A DNA stretch of 64,000 nt. Origin: Limonium bicolor. Taxonomy: Eukaryota > Streptophyta > Magnoliopsida > Caryophyllales > Plumbaginaceae. The translations under genes and the position numbers were made by a program. The stretch lies in contig CM041782.1 of the NCBI GenBank assembly GCA_023374045.1, positions 251,309,810 to 251,373,809 on the forward strand, read 5' to 3'. The notes below the pieces were generated by a model. That model made no database searches. It was not told the DNA's origin and saw nothing but the letters and a program-made list of their open reading frames with translations. This document shows positions 33,115-46,320 of this stretch, one piece after another (the first letter of the stretch is position 1; each line of letters begins with the position of its first letter).

Positions 33115-36100
33115 TGAATACCCCAAACCTAGTTATGTTGTCTAAACACCTAAATATGGTGTAATAAGACTAAAACGAGTCTTAGAAACCTTAGTAAATA
33201 AATTTAAACTAAAGAAACACAAAATGTGCTTTAAAGTCAATAAGAGCCAAAATGTGCTCTAAGCTTGGGATAAACTTGGTTAAGACCTAATGAACTTACC
33301 AAGACCTCATTTATACACTAATGAACATATTAAACCAATTACCAAAGAAAACCAAGCTTGAAAACAAGTTTAAACACAAAATGTGCTTTAAGGAGTCTCT
33401 TAAGCACATTTTGGAAAAATTGTCTTGTAAATGAGTTTTGAATGGCTAAATGTCCATCATTACTCATAAATATATATGTGTACTATATAGTATCACATTT
33501 GGGTGGCTATATTAATGGGAAATCAAAAATTTCACTTCTAAGTGCCTTGTTTAGGTGAATAGTGCTTTTTATAAGCTAGTTTATAACTTATGTTGTATTA
33601 AGTAACTAAATTGACAAACAAAGACTAAAACACCCTCACACTAATAAAGGGGGGCCGGTTTTCTAAGTATGGTGACTCACCACTCTCTAGCTAATATAAT
33701 AAGTAAGTAAAGAAAACTAATTAAACTACTTTTTACGTATATACAATATCTCCTTAAAGCAAGTTCTATCTTCATTCCCATTTCTTTCCTTCATTCCCAC
33801 GGTTCCAAACACCATATTCACCTCTCTTCTTGTTCTCTCACGGTAATACTACTACCACCATTAGAACTCCCACTTTAACCTCTTGTAAAATCTTGCTCAC
33901 TTGTCCAAATCAAAAACAAACACCACCAATCTCTTCCTCTCATCAAGCTCTTCATTTCTATCCTCTCAAAACTCCAAGAGCCCCATTTCGGTGCCAAGGT
34001 GTTCCACCATTGAAGGAGCTTGAGCTTGTATTTTGACATATTGTTGATCTCCTTTGCTTCTAGGTAAGGAATCTCAAAGAAAAATCATGTTTCCTCCATG
34101 TTTTTACCTTGACCGAAAATACACATTGATATAGCTCTTTGTGTGACTTTGTTCTAGCTTCATTTCAACTCTTCATGGACTAGGTGGAGTCCCTCTTGTT
34201 ATATATACAAACTCTCTTCAAAGATCAAGGTAAAACAACTACATTAATGTTTTGGAAACAATGTAAAATTAGGGTTTACAATGAGATGAAGCTTATAGCT
34301 TGAATACTCATTATAATGTTTGTATATGGTATAGAACTTGTCAAAGAATCAAACACCTTACCAATTTTTAAAGGAAACAAGAAAGAAGTTGTTTGGAAAA
34401 AGAGGTAAATACTAACCTTATGTTGTTTAATGCCTTAGGAGAAATGAGCTTATAAATGCTTATTAAAACTACCTAAAGAGCAAATGGTGAATGACTTAGT
34501 AAAGTGTTCTCAAGAGCTTAGTAAAAGACATATGTGTTGTTGAGTGTATTTGCAGGTTAAAGGCAAATATATTGTGGAAATTCAGTGTTTATGATTTATG
34601 CATCTTAAGGGCCTAAGAGCCATGCATTTTAAGGGCCTAAGTGCCATGCAATTTAAATTATGCACTATATTGTGATGTAGTGTGAATTGGGTGAAGTTGT
34701 GTAAGAAAGTGTTCTAGATGTTTTTGTGTGTTTGATGGAGAAAACAAAGTGTTTAGGCTTAGTAATGTTCTAGGGGAATCCATGTCAAAATTTAGGTAAG
34801 AAGTAAGAAGTTCTAAGTGTTTACATAAGGTTTGGTGAGTTAGAAAATGTAGGAAATGAATAAGGAGTTCAAGATGTTGTAAAGGAATTTTGATGAACTA
34901 GGAAGTGTTCTAGAGTGTAATAAGGACTTAGACATGATCTTGAGGTTCTAGCAAGTACCAAAGCCACTTTGGGACTTAGGTAAATACTTAGGCAAACTTT
35001 GGTAATAAGAGAAAGTGTAAACTTGGAAAAGAATTTTCAAGAAGGATATAAGGAATTAGTTGTGAGAGATGATGCTTGGAGACGATGTTAAAATAAGGAG
35101 AAAGCTTTTGGGATAGTAGTTATCTTAGGTATGAAACACCACTTGAAAAACTAGGAGAAAATATTGTAAGTGTTAGGAATTTTGTGAAGAAATAAGTAAA
35201 GGATTAAGGAATTAGAAAATGAGTTTTATGTGTGTTTAAGGATGTCTTAAGTTGTATTTGAAGTGCCCAAATGAGGTTAGGGGGTACTAGGTTATATGGG
35301 GTGAAGTTTGGAGTTGAATGTAAAAGGAAAACAAAGATTTGGGGGCAGACCGGACTTGCGACCGGACTTGCAAGTTCTGTCGGGCCCAGTTTACCCTGCG
35401 AGAATTGGCTTCTGGAATGGACCGACCTTGGGACGGAACTTGCAAGGTCGGTCGGGGCCTGTAATTTGTGTACGGATTGAGTTACTGAATCGACCGGACA
35501 TAGGACCGGTCTTGGCAAGTCCGGTCGGGCTAAATTTCCGAAGAGGAGAAACTCTCTGGAATCGACCGGACATGGACAAGTCCGTTCGGCAAGTCCGGTC
35601 GGACCTAAACTAGTAAAAAAAAAACAGAAAAGAATGTGACTTATGTGGTTGACCCTAAGGTGTATAATGAAGATAACCTAGGGTAAGATAGACATTAAAA
35701 CATGTCATACAATCATGTTAAATACTTAGTAAGTTTGAAGTTAAATAAATAATTAACCGACGTTACTAATGTGTTTAGGATTCTCTCAAGGTGGAAATCA
35801 GTCGAGGCAAGGACCAGGTATGGTTTTCTTGCAGTCTGTTGCCTACCGGTTTACACCGGCTTGTGTGTTGTTTGTTTTTCTGTGTGTTTATGACTTTGTA
35901 AGATTAAACCATGTAAAGAGTTTACAGTCGTTAAATATTAATATGTTGTTAAGTATGACTCTCTCTTCCCGTGTGTGTGTCTAACAAGACTTGACCTATT
36001 ATTGTGGATTGTTTGTTGAGTTCAATGATGAACTACTAACAAGGGCTAACGGGGGAAGTGAGGAGTCCGGTCTGTTCCGGCCACGCGTGTGAGTATGGGA

Positions 36101-36795
36101 GTCGATGTCATAACCGGTTCGATTCTCTCTGTATGTTATGGTTAAGTTTCCAATTTGGTTTCTAACCTTCCCTTTAGCTTAACCAAGGCTATTTTACTGA
36201 CTCACGTCGGGCCAGGGGCATACTATGTGTTATTTCGGTGTACTTGGATCACTATATCCGAGGCACCTTGTGTTAAGTTAACCGTTCAATCTAACCGGAC
36301 GGTAACGAGTTATGTAACGAGCTAAGTATGAGCGTGGCAACATTCTCTAGGCTCTCAATGGGGACTAATTGTGTTGGTTCTCTTCCTAAAAGGAATAGTA
36401 TGTTTGTGAAGTGTGTTATGATGTGTACAATACCCATGTTATGTTATATATGTATGAGTTGTGTGTTTAAAATAAATACCATGTCATCATGACAAATAGT
36501 TGCGCGCATTCCGGTAGTCGATGGGCTGCGCGTTAACCATGCCAGCCAAGGGTTGCTGACCCCCTCGGGGGATCCATATTTCTTTTACTGCAGGATGAGG
36601 ATCGAAGAAGCGGAGTGGCTCTAGATCCTAGGGTGTAGTTACTTTTGGAGTACTTTTGGATGATTGCCCGGGATGCGCCTGTGCTCCCGTGGCGTGTTAT
36701 ACACTTGATTATAATGGTTTACAGTGACGGTATACGGTGAAGGATTTATGTAAACACTCGGTATTATGTTGATGTATATATATGGTTATTAGTTC
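33115..36795 (+). mobile_element. 3' LTR of element B, 3' end missing
   Basis: It starts TGAATACCCC (one A short of the usual start) and is collinear with 22892-26540. At about 36795 it jumps from the LTR text TTATTAGTTCTA into sequence matching the leader before gag (ATGAGATGTTCATATG, as at 26908). About 170 bases of LTR end, the PBS and most of the leader are missing. Both sides share CTA at the junction. Confidence 0.92.
35340..35610. repeat. Hairpin array in element B 3' LTR
   Basis: Same four-unit form as in the 5' LTR, with a few single-base differences in the arms. Confidence 0.8.
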
Positions 36796-37000
36796 TAATG
36801 AGATGTTCATATGAATTCAGATGGCAGGTAGACCACGAGGTAGAGGCCGTGGGCGCGGTACTGGAGGTATGGGTGACCAGGATGGAGATACTACGGCACA
36901 GACCATGGCTGAGGCAATTGCAGCCGCCGTAGCCCAGCTGGTACCCGATTTAGTTGCTGCTATACAGCAAGGGCAACAGCCCGGAGTTCAGCCACCACCA
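36796..37000 (+). pseudogene. Second gag fragment of the A/B family (N-terminus only)
   Basis: ATG at 36821 begins the same MAGRPRGRGRGRGTGGM start as at 26931. It keeps the base that element B lacks near 27045, so the frame runs on through VAQLVPDLVAAIQQGQQPG. Homology ends at about 37000 within the proline codons. The open frame continues by chance to 37111 through unrelated sequence. It is joined directly to the truncated LTR, so it comes from a rearrangement rather than a normal insertion. Confidence 0.85.
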
Positions 37001-37091
37001 GCATGGGGCGACGTGCCCGCACTTAATAGCGGTAGAATGAGCACTCCAGCCATGAGGAGGCTGCAACTTACAACAGCATGGGGCGACGTGC
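37000..37091. repeat. Direct repeat of 17 bp at a rearrangement junction
   Basis: AGCATGGGGCGACGTGC occurs at 37000-37016 and again at 37075-37091. The first copy sits exactly where gag homology stops. Confidence 0.85.
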
Positions 37092-40000
37092 TTAGCAGTC
37101 GCGAAACCTAGCTAGTCAACCAACAGCAGGACAGAAGCACTAACCGTGCAATGGAATGAAAAAGGGAGCAGTAACGGAACCCGAGACACAAGTCTACGGG
37201 ATAGTAATACTTGAATAATACCACCAACGGCACGCTAACTGACTAAGGACATAGTCGGAAGCGGTTAACTCCAAAACTATGACGCCATTAAGGTTGCAAT
37301 ACCTGGCCAATATAGCTCAGACAACTACAAGAACAACCGTGAGATATAATCCAATAGGACTACAAGAGTAGTGCCTAAACAAGGAAGGTTCAGTGACCAC
37401 CACAAATGTGTGGGAACGAGCCACAAGGAACGACACTAAACCAAATAGAACGGGAACCTCCAAGGAGTGGAGAAGTACCCAGACCTACGACAGCCATGTC
37501 TAGACCACCAAGAAGCTACCTAAAGGAGCGGGTATACCAATTGTAGATCAATAAGATCAAGGGAAGAGTCAAAAAGACTATTAAATACAAGCAGAAACCA
37601 TACCAAGATTGGCATAGGATTATCCAAAAACCACCGATACCACGCACTTGCCAAGGCAAGTGAAGTAAAGACAGAGATATGTAAAGGAACACTAACACGT
37701 CACAAGTACATAGTAATGTACGGTGACTGTAACGAAACAACCGCAGGATCACACATCCTAACAACCAGACGTATGGAACCTTGGAAAGGCCTAGCGGCCC
37801 AACCACAGTATTTAGAACATACCAGTCAGCGAGAAGCTAGACTTGGTCAAGACCTCAAGCATGGCCATGCCATGAGAGACTTCTTTTGACACCGAACTAC
37901 AATTTTAAAACTCAAAATTTTTCTTTCAAAACCACAAACCTTCTTTTAAAACCTTGGATTTTAAAACCAGACCAACAGCATTACGGTGAGTATCAAAGAA
38001 TGATACAAGTGGAGTTGACAATAGAATACTTCACCTAGGCGTGTGGCGAACACTACGAGTGTACCCGTTACGGGATGTGGGACAACCGCACTCCGAAGGA
38101 GCTTGCGGGCCCGACATATAGTTGGGTAAGTGGTAACGTGTCAATATGGTACCCCACGTATGTATACATGTAGTGTGCGACACACGGGAAGTAGTCAACT
38201 CCGTTCTACGGACCACGAGTGAGTTCAAACCAGAACAGCTGGACACCTCAGACGACCAAGTATCAAGGAACTCAGAGAATCCATCTAAAAATGAGGAATA
38301 AGAACTAGGAAGTGCAAAGAGCACATACTAGTAAGTATAGACATTGGATATGTCTCAAATAATCCAAATGATTACCTGACGGCTGGATGGAATGCCCAGC
38401 CTAAAACACATTAAGGCGAATGTCTAACGTGAACCTAACAATACTCAACAAACGGGGCGGAACTCCTAAGAGCAACCCCAAGATTACCACAAGTATAATC
38501 CATCATTGAAGGGGATGTTAAACCTAGTCAAGAATACTAGGAGCAAGTGTAAACAGTCTACCCAAGAACGGGAGACGTTATAACCCAAAAAGGGACGACT
38601 CAAGTACAATACCATAAGACGGTATAGAGGACAACACACGATCTAAACATTAGCCGGATGTAACGGCACAGCTACCAACACCCAGGAGCGATCCTTGAAG
38701 GGTGTCTGCGATAACAACAGTTGAACAAGTGTAATGATATGAGCACGGGAGCTAAAACGAACACTCGGTTAGGACACCAAAGGGATTTCACTTAACAGGA
38801 AATACCCTAGCCTACAAAAGGCACTGATCAGCATCAAATTGCCTAAAGGGTCTCCTATGAACGGAAGCGTGATGTCACGACTTACCATGAAGCCTAGTAA
38901 TACCTCTGACCTATGGGGTATACATGGCATGGAAACATGTATAAGCAGCTTGCAAAGAGCATAGCTTGCAGCAATATGGCCCTAAAGCCATAAACCTGAT
39001 GTGTTGTATAACCTTAAACGATTGCAAAACCCACACCATTACTAACAAGACTTGTAAGAGATATTGCCTCATACGACAAGAAATCAACAACTGGACCCTC
39101 AGTTCAAACCCAACATCCTGAGTGGCTTGGAGTAATGGCCACCTCAGTGTCACTGTCACTAGAGCACCAGTCTGGTATGCAGTGACGGAGTTTAATTACC
39201 CATCATGCCTTCTGTAGCAATTGCACACAGAGGCATAAGAATCATGATAATGCCAACATTAGCCTAGTCCACATTTGGACACTACGAGAAACCCAAGGGA
39301 AGGTACCCCTCGTTAACCGAAGACCACCAACGCAGTGACGATGTGAACCTTAGAAAAGGCTTCCATCTACTATAACAATAAAACCACGCAATAGATATTG
39401 CCAACGGGTGACGGAATAAGGAAATGAGATTTTCCAAACCATTACAACTTAAAGGAGTAAGCATACTCCATAAGCACCCAAACACGTGGTGGACCATTGT
39501 GTAAACACCAACATAGCAAACCTTGTCATTAGACCTATGAGTGGAGACAAACCCCTCAACAAGAACTTTCATTTATCAATGACAGAATACTCTTCAATTG
39601 GAGAACGGGACCAGAAAACCCTTGAAGTTTCTTGGGATGTCCCGGTGATGTACATACCAGAATAAAACCGCACAGCTAGAGCCTATAACCAATGCTGAGC
39701 TTTGGGAGGACAGTAATTGTCAAAAACAATCAATGTGAGTGCACATTGCACACCACGAATGACCAACGCTCAAGAGAGCTTGTAAACCGGTAAATTACTT
39801 TATCCTTGGTCAACCAAGATACTTGGTAAATTGTAGCACAAATGATGATAGAATGTGAGGTGAGTTAACCTACACATAAAACCTAAGTGGAATAAGACAT
39901 CTCCACATTGGGAAGATAATAAGATGACCGTATGCTACGACAACCGTCATACACACAAACACAGGGAACTCCTAGTGTATTTACACCATAAGGAAATGGT

Positions 40001-40173
40001 GCCAATGACAATGTCACTAAGTAAAAAGGAACTACCACAGTAACAGAAACAGTAAAAGCAATGTTGTACAATGAGTAAGAATACGGTGCGCAACAGGCGA
40101 CCGCTATGAAGAATTAGTTAAGCAATGACACGGAGTATAAGTATGAGATGACAGGCAGAAATATTCTTTCCTA
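37092..40173 (+). mobile_element. Non-coding interior of element E, first part
   Basis: A long A/C-rich stretch with no recognisable Gag or Pol motif on either strand. Part of it (about 37990-38330) is homologous to 56925-57140 of element F: shared text includes CGTGWSGRACACTACGAGT, GACCGCACTCC or a close variant, and AAGTAGTCAACTCC. It continues after element C at 50369. Together the two parts make about 5.3 kb of interior ending in a polypurine tract and LTR, as expected for a non-autonomous or badly decayed element. Confidence 0.5.
40169..40173. repeat. Target-site duplication TCCTA, left copy
   Basis: TCCTA immediately before element C, repeated at 50369-50373 immediately after its 3' LTR. 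Confidence 0.93.
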
Positions 40174-42730
40174 TGAAATACCCGGGAAATTGAAGTTAGG
40201 ATTACGATAATATATAGTCAGAATAATAAGTCCGAATTAGTAATATAGTGGCCCAGGGAAACTAACGATACTCCTATATTAATTTATTTCCTCTTCCTAG
40301 AACTTTCCTCTCTACATTTATTTTAAATACATAGAGTTCTAATTCAAATTGACTTTCTCTTTGTACTTAATTAATTTCTAGAATTCAAATCTAAGTTTAC
40401 TTCCTATTAGTAATTATCTCTGACTATAGAGTTCAAATCCCATTTGACTTCTTCAAATTAATTTATATATATTTTGTTATTAGTATTCTAGAACTCTCTC
40501 TAACGCAATTATAATTCCCTTGCTAGTATTATTACTTTACTTTATTTAATTTATTTCAATCTCCTTCCTACTTCCAAGTAAATGTTTATTAATTATCTTC
40601 CTAGATTTTCTATTCCATCCTTATCTTGTTACAACGATCTACTTTCTCAACAATATTCAAACTAGGAAACTATTTCTGAATTTCTAAAAGAATGTTGTTA
40701 GAGATTTTATTTTCCTTCCTGATGTTCCTCAACGTTTGTTGTTGTATAGGTTCCCTAAAAACAAATTACAATGTTAAGTATTTATTTTGATTTCCTTTTC
40801 TGAGTTATTTGTATTTCGTATTTATTTAACTCTTTTGTTTTAAGATAGTAATCATTAACTTGTTTAACAATATCGATTTCCCTTATTCCTATAATTTACT
40901 TATTTATATAACAACCTTCCCCACTACGGTCTACCTTCATCACGACGCTTCTACGCTTCTGCTCTACCAAAAACTTATTCTCTTCTTCTTGAGTTCTTAT
41001 AATTCGCGTTCTCAATTCTACCTTCGGCGTTCTTCACTCTACCCTTGCTGGATCGTTTCCCTTGGTGCCAATTAGGAGCTTTGTTGGGTAATGTATTCTA
41101 CTTAGTTACTTAGTTATCTATTCATGGCTTGACGAATTCTGATTGTTAATTTTGGTTACCTAGACGTCGATATCGTTGACGAGTGCTATCAATAGTCCGG
41201 AGCAGTTGGGTTCTTGAGGGATTTGGTTGTTCCAGGTAAATTCTATGCTCAATGGTTTTGATTGTGGTTTTGCGAAATATTGGAAAAGGGTTCGTTGTGT
41301 TTTATCTCGGTTATGGTTTGGAGATTTGGGATTATTCCCCACGTTTTGGAATTGAGGAATTGGATTGAGATTGTGGTGTTCAATTGTGGTTTTGGGAGTC
41401 TTTCACAGGTTGTATTCTGTTGTTTGGGAGCCCATAGGTGCTCCCCATTATTGATATTATTTGCGCTGCACACATTGTTGCAGTTAAGCTCTATGATCTA
41501 CTCTATGTTACTGCTGTTTCATAGGGGGTGTGCACACTTAAGGACTTAGGGTGAGGTGGTTGTATGACGGTCCCATAGGTGACTGTCCTGGAATTGTTGT
41601 TTGGGGTCCCACAGGTGACCCCGTGTTCGGAATTGTGGTTATTACTCCCTGTTGAAAGCTCCCTACTGCAGTTCGGTATTGTTATGTTTTTCTGGAAAAA
41701 TTCACTAACTATTCAGTAACCTCTCATCTGTTTGTTAAAGGCAATGGTGTTCCAAAATGTATTTTACAGCTTGAGGTGGAATTTACTCAGTTTTTCTGAT
41801 TTGTGCGATCCTTTCTGTGTTTTGTCTATGTTTTATGATCGCAGGTATGGATGACTAGCTGAGGGGATCGGGACCGCGAATCACATAGTTTAGGACCACG
41901 TAATAATAAGGCGATGTCTTGAATTTCAATGTTTTAGAGATGTTGTTATGTTCTCAAGGTTTTTATACATTAACGTTATTTTGCTTCCGTAATTTGAAAG
42001 TTAACTTTGGTTTTAATGTTGTTTAGTTCATCAGCCTGAGCACCCATGGGTATTGGGTGTGGCGGTAATGCCCTGGATATTTTGAGATCCGCTGCTATAT
42101 TGAAGGTTATGTGCATTTGAGTTTTGGTTAACTAAGTTAATTGCTCTTTGAATCAGTTTTATCAAGTTTGTGGTTGTATTGAGTTTTATTAATGACTTCT
42201 TCTGCTCGAGGATTCTCTTGTTGTTATTATATTTTTGCATAAGTATTTCTAACAGTTTTTGGGTTCTATTTCTGTATTTAAAACTGCACTTAAGGACCTG
42301 TCCGAACGTCCGTCCGGACATCAATGTTCGGACAGGCCCCGAATGTTTTAGAAGCTCTCTGTTTTGTGTGTCCGAACTTTGGTCCGAACATTGATGTTCG
42401 GACACGCCACGTTAAATTTCTCGGACTTTTTAAACTCACTTGTGTCCGAACTTCCAAGTCCGGACACAAGTTCGGACGCCTTTGGTTTTCAGACCTTTTA
42501 ACTCTCGACTTGTGTCCGAACATCCATGTCCGGACACAAGTTCGGACGGATGGATTTTCACAGTTTTAACTATCTCGGCTTGTGTCCGAACTTCCCATGT
42601 CCGGACACAAGTTCGGACCAACTTGTTTTGCACCTTTAGGGCTCGTTTGGAGTCCGTTTTCGAAGCCGTTTTCACCGTTAGCTTTGTTATTTTATTTCCT
42701 ATGTTTTAAGGCAAAATCCAGGGTGTTACA
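40174..42730 (+). mobile_element. 5' LTR of element C (about 2.56 kb)
   Basis: TGAAATACCCGGG to GGGTGTTACA, nearly the same as 47806-50368. A TATA-like TTATTTATATAACAAC lies near 40898. A donor-like site (TTCCAG before GTAAAT) is at 41236 and an acceptor-like site ends at 41844. Hairpins such as GGGGTCCCACAGGTGACCCC are near 41606. A five-unit hairpin array lies at 42298-42618. Small open frames within it are not conserved proteins. Confidence 0.95.
42298..42618. repeat. Five-unit hairpin array in element C LTR
   Basis: Units begin at about 42298, 42367, 42438, 42509 and 42579. Most follow TTGTGTCCGAAC...GTCCGGACACAAGTTCGGAC, with stems made from TTGTGTCCG/CGGACACAA. Copied in the 3' LTR at about 49931-50254. 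Confidence 0.88.
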
Positions 42731-42733
42731 AGG

Positions 42734-42746
42734 TGGTATCAGAGCT
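42734..42746 (+). promoter_or_regulatory. Primer-binding site, initiator tRNA-Met, element C
   Basis: TGGTATCAGAGCT lies three bases after the LTR end and is complementary to the 3' end of initiator tRNA-Met. Confidence 0.92.
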
Positions 42747-43139
42747 TTGTTTTCGAAATAAGATAAAACTTGAGTAACCGGAATAAAATTTGGGGGACAA
42801 GCCGTTTGGGGAAGTTATGATGGATCACGTGTATGTTGTGAGCTGTTGAGTTATATTGGATACCTTGGTGTGATAATTGAAGGATATACAGGGATTATTG
42901 TGTACTAACCAATTGTTGGAATTGTATCATACTTGTTACATGTATTATTGTTATATCTGTATTACCTACCCGTGGGTTAGGGTAGTGAGATTGTAGTATA
43001 TTTGGGAAGGGATTGTTATAGGGGATTTAAAAGCCTTGAAATTCTTGACTCATAATCAGGAGTCCACCTTGAGTAGGGTAGACTGGCAGACCGATTGAAT
43101 TTCCCCTACAACACCAGAAGTAGAAGCGGGAGGACTACC
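42747..43139 (+). other. Leader between PBS and gag, element C
   Basis: Untranslated leader. The gag frame is open upstream to about 43095, but the first ATG is at 43140 (ACCATGG context). Confidence 0.65.
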
Positions 43140-44283
43140 ATGGCAGCCAACGACCCAATGAGACAGCTTCAGGAGCTCGCTTTGAACCTGGGCCAGATTG
43201 TGCAACGCCAAGCCCAGCGAGACAATGTGCCAGAAGACTACACGAAGAGAATTGCCCACTTGAAGCCAACTGCATTCAAGGGGGAGGAGGACCCAGTACT
43301 GCTGGAGGATTGGCTGCGTGAGTTTGACAAGATCTTCGAGGCGGTCAACTGCCCTGCTAATAGAAGAGTCAACGCCGCTGTGTACTACTTCAAGAGCGAG
43401 GCGGACATCTGGTGGTCTGCCAACAAGGATGCTCTTTGGCGGGACCTGACTTTGGATGGGAGGCACTGAAGGAGGCCATGCGAAGGCGATTCTACCCTGA
43501 GCATGTCCGGATGCAGAAATACCTGGAGTTCTCGGAGCTCAAACAGCAGGCCCGGAGTGTGAAGGAGTACCACTCCAAGTTCTTAGAGCTGGCAAGGTTC
43601 GCGCCGACGATGGTCCCTGATGAGGCGTCGAAGGTGCAGAGATTTGTGGGAGGACTCAACTGGAGTCTCCAGGAGGCTTTGAGCGTGCTGACGATACCCA
43701 CCCTCCAGGACGCATATGGAAAGGCTGCTAACCTGTATAGGGTGCAGCAGAAGAGGAGGGAGGTACAGGCGGTCAGAAAAGGAAGATGGAGGACGGGGAA
43801 GAGACTCGGAGTCGAGACGACCGACATCAGAGGCCACACCAGGACAAGAGGTGGAGGCCTAACTCAGGTGATGGGAGGAGGTTCGATGTGAACCAGAGGA
43901 ATGACCAGAGGCGGAATGATAGGCCCCAGGGGCAGGCCCAGAGAGCAGAGAACGGGCATAGCAGGCACTTCCACTGCAGGAGATGCCACAAGGATCACCC
44001 GGGGAAGGACTGTGAAGGGAACCTGGTGGCGTGCTACCGGTGTGGCAGGAAGGGCCACAGAGCTTTTGAGTGCTTCCAGGATCCTCAGGGAGGCATTCAG
44101 CAGAGAGGGAATGGCGGAGACCGGACCTACAGACCAGCAGACCCCCAGTCTCGAGGTAGAGACCAGCATCAGGCCCAGAATCAGCGAGGGGATGCTCCCC
44201 AGCGTGGCAATGGCGGGGGTGGAAACGGAGGTAACCGAGGTCCAGGGGAGAACCGAGACAGCAAGAGCTCCGGGGAGGATTAA
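43140..44283 (+). pseudogene. Gag of element C, two frameshifts
   Basis: Structural protein starting MAANDPMRQLQELALNLGQ. The capsid core has HLKPTAFKGEEDPVLLEDWL and YYFKSEADIWW, then after a frameshift near 43445 continues as WEALKEAMRRRFYPEHVR, EFSELKQQARSVKEYHSKF and LNWSLQEAL, which together make the Retrotrans_gag domain. A second frameshift near 43775 leads to the nucleocapsid, with zinc knuckles CRRCHKDHPGKDC and CYRCGRKGHRAFEC (about 43975-44075) and a long Gly/Gln/Arg-rich tail to the TAA at 44281. Unlike element B there is no sign of introns or of an AlkB domain. The pol frame begins around 44284 in another frame, overlapping the gag end. Confidence 0.9.
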
Positions 44284-44915
44284 TGTTATGAGTCGGGCCG
44301 AGGCAGAGGCTGAAGCAGAAGTGTTAGCAGGTACCTTTTCTGTTCATGGTACTTCAGCTCGTGTTTTGTTCGATACTGGAGCTTCATATTCTTTCATTTC
44401 TGAGAAATTTGCTAAGAAATTGGGGCTAGAAACTTGTAAGACTTCTACCATAGCAGTATCTATACCCTCGGGGCAGGTTATTTCTTGTAATCATGTATTG
44501 AGGGATGTGGGGGTAGACATAAAAGGGGAAACTTTTGTAACTGACCTGATCCAGTTCGTCCTCCCCGACTTCGACATTATTTTGGGGATGGACTGGCTAA
44601 GCAAGTATAAAGGGAAGATCGACTGTGGAGAGCAGAAGATCATTCTGAGAGGACCAGCGGGCCGAAGAGTCTCCTACAGTAGCGTGGAGAAGAAACCGGG
44701 AGTAAAGATAGTCTCAGCTATGTCAATTCTCTCCCAAGTGAAGAAGGGACAGCAGGCATACCTCTGCCATGTCCAGGATTTGAACCGAGCGCCGAGCCCA
44801 TTAGAAGAGATTCGGGTGGTGAATGAGTTCCCTGACGTCTTTCCAGATGAGATTCCTGGTATGCCGCCAGACAGGGAGGTGGAGTTCAGCGTCGACCTTG
44901 TGCCAGGCAGCGCCC
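44284..44915 (+). CDS. Retropepsin domain of Pol, element C
   Basis: The frame is open past the end of gag ([20 protein letters not shown]). Active site LFDTGAS with the Asp codon near 44372, second block [19 protein letters not shown]. It continues to [22 protein letters not shown], the start of the reverse transcriptase, until a frameshift near 44915. Pol is probably expressed by frameshift or readthrough from gag, since its frame differs from the gag tail; the exact mechanism is not visible because of the indels. Confidence 0.88.
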
Positions 44916-46320
44916 ATCTCCAAGGCCCCATACCGTATGGCGCCATCAGAGTTGAAGGAACTGAAAGTCCAATTGGAGGAGTTACTAGAGAAGGGATACA
45001 TCCGCCCGAGTGTATCGCCATGGGGAGCTCCTGTCTTGTTTGTAAAGAAGAAGGACGGGAGCATGAGGCTGTGCATAGACTACCGGGAGCTGAACCAGAT
45101 CACTGTGAAGAACCGGTATCCCTTGCCCAGAATCGACGACCTCTTCGACCAACTTCAGGGTGCAGGAGTCTTCTCTAAGATAGACCTGAGGTCGGGATAT
45201 CACCAGTTACGAGTTGCAGAGAAGGATATCCCGAAGACGGCCTTCAGGACCAGATATGGGCATTTGAGTTTCTGGTGATGCCCTTTGGTTTGACGAACGC
45301 GCCGGCAGTCTTTATGGACCTCATGAACCGGATCTTCAATCCCTATCTAGACCGGTTTGTGGTGGTATTTATAGACGATATCCTCATCTACTCTCAGGGA
45401 TGAGGAAGAGCACGAGGAGCACCTGAGATCAGTCTTACAGATTTTGAGAGAGCAGCAGCTTTACGCCAAGCTAACTAAGTGTGACTTTTGGTTGGACCGA
45501 GTGGCATTCCTAGGCCACATCGTCACCAAGGACGGAATCTCAGTGGATCCGGCCAAGATCCAAGCGGTGAAAGAGTGGCCAGAACCGAGCAATCTGACGG
45601 AGGTTCGCAGTTTCTTGGGTCTAGCGGGGTACTACAGACGTTTTGTGAAGGATTTCTCAAAGATAGCTAGACCCCTCACAAACCTCATGAAGAAAGTAAC
45701 CAAGTTTCAGTGGGATGATGACTGTGAGAAGGCGTTTCAGACGTTGAAGGAAAGGTTGACCACAGCCCCAGTGTTGACTTTGCCTTCGGGGACAGACGGA
45801 TTCGAGGTTTTCAGCGATGCTTCCAAGTATGGCTTGGGGTGTGTCTTGATGCAGCATGGGAAAGTCATAGCCTACGCATCGAGACAGCTGAAGGAGTACG
45901 AGACCAGATACCCGACGCACGACCTAGAGCTTGCAGCAGTAGTCTTCGCCCTGAAGATTTGGAGGCACTACTTGTATGGAGTTTCCTGCAAGATCTACAC
46001 CGACCACAAAAGCCTCAAGTACATCTTCACTCAGAAGGAACTAAATATGAGGCAGAGGAGATGGTTGGAACTGATCAAGGACTATGATTTGGAGATCTTA
46101 TATCATGAGGGGAAGTCTAACCTAGTGGCCGATGCTCTGAGTAGGAAGAAAAGTCATTCTGTGAATTCGATGTGGGTTCTTCCAGACGAGCTAGTTCGTG
46201 ACTTTGAGAAGCTGAACTTGGAAGTGATGGAGGCGGGAGGAGTAGAGCGTGAGGTGAGGTTGTACCATATGAGTGTCTCTTCCGACATTTATGGGGAGAT
46301 ACTCAAGGGACAGCCGGTGA
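44916..46320 (+). pseudogene. Reverse transcriptase and RNase H of element C, frameshifted
   Basis: Blocks visible in successive frames: [17 protein letters not shown] to FRTRYGH (to about 45270), then [18 protein letters not shown] and the catalytic FIDDILIYS (about 45368-45394), then after another shift near 45400 [27 protein letters not shown], RNase [19 protein letters not shown] (about 45810) and [22 protein letters not shown]. Catalytic residues are all present. Each break fits one missing or extra base. The copy is otherwise well preserved and its LTRs are nearly the same as each other, so either it broke very recently or the consensus is faulty. Confidence 0.92.

Noticed and set aside
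43056..43466. Minus-strand open frame opposite element C gag
   Set aside because: Shadow of the gag coding strand; the plus strand encodes a recognisable capsid.
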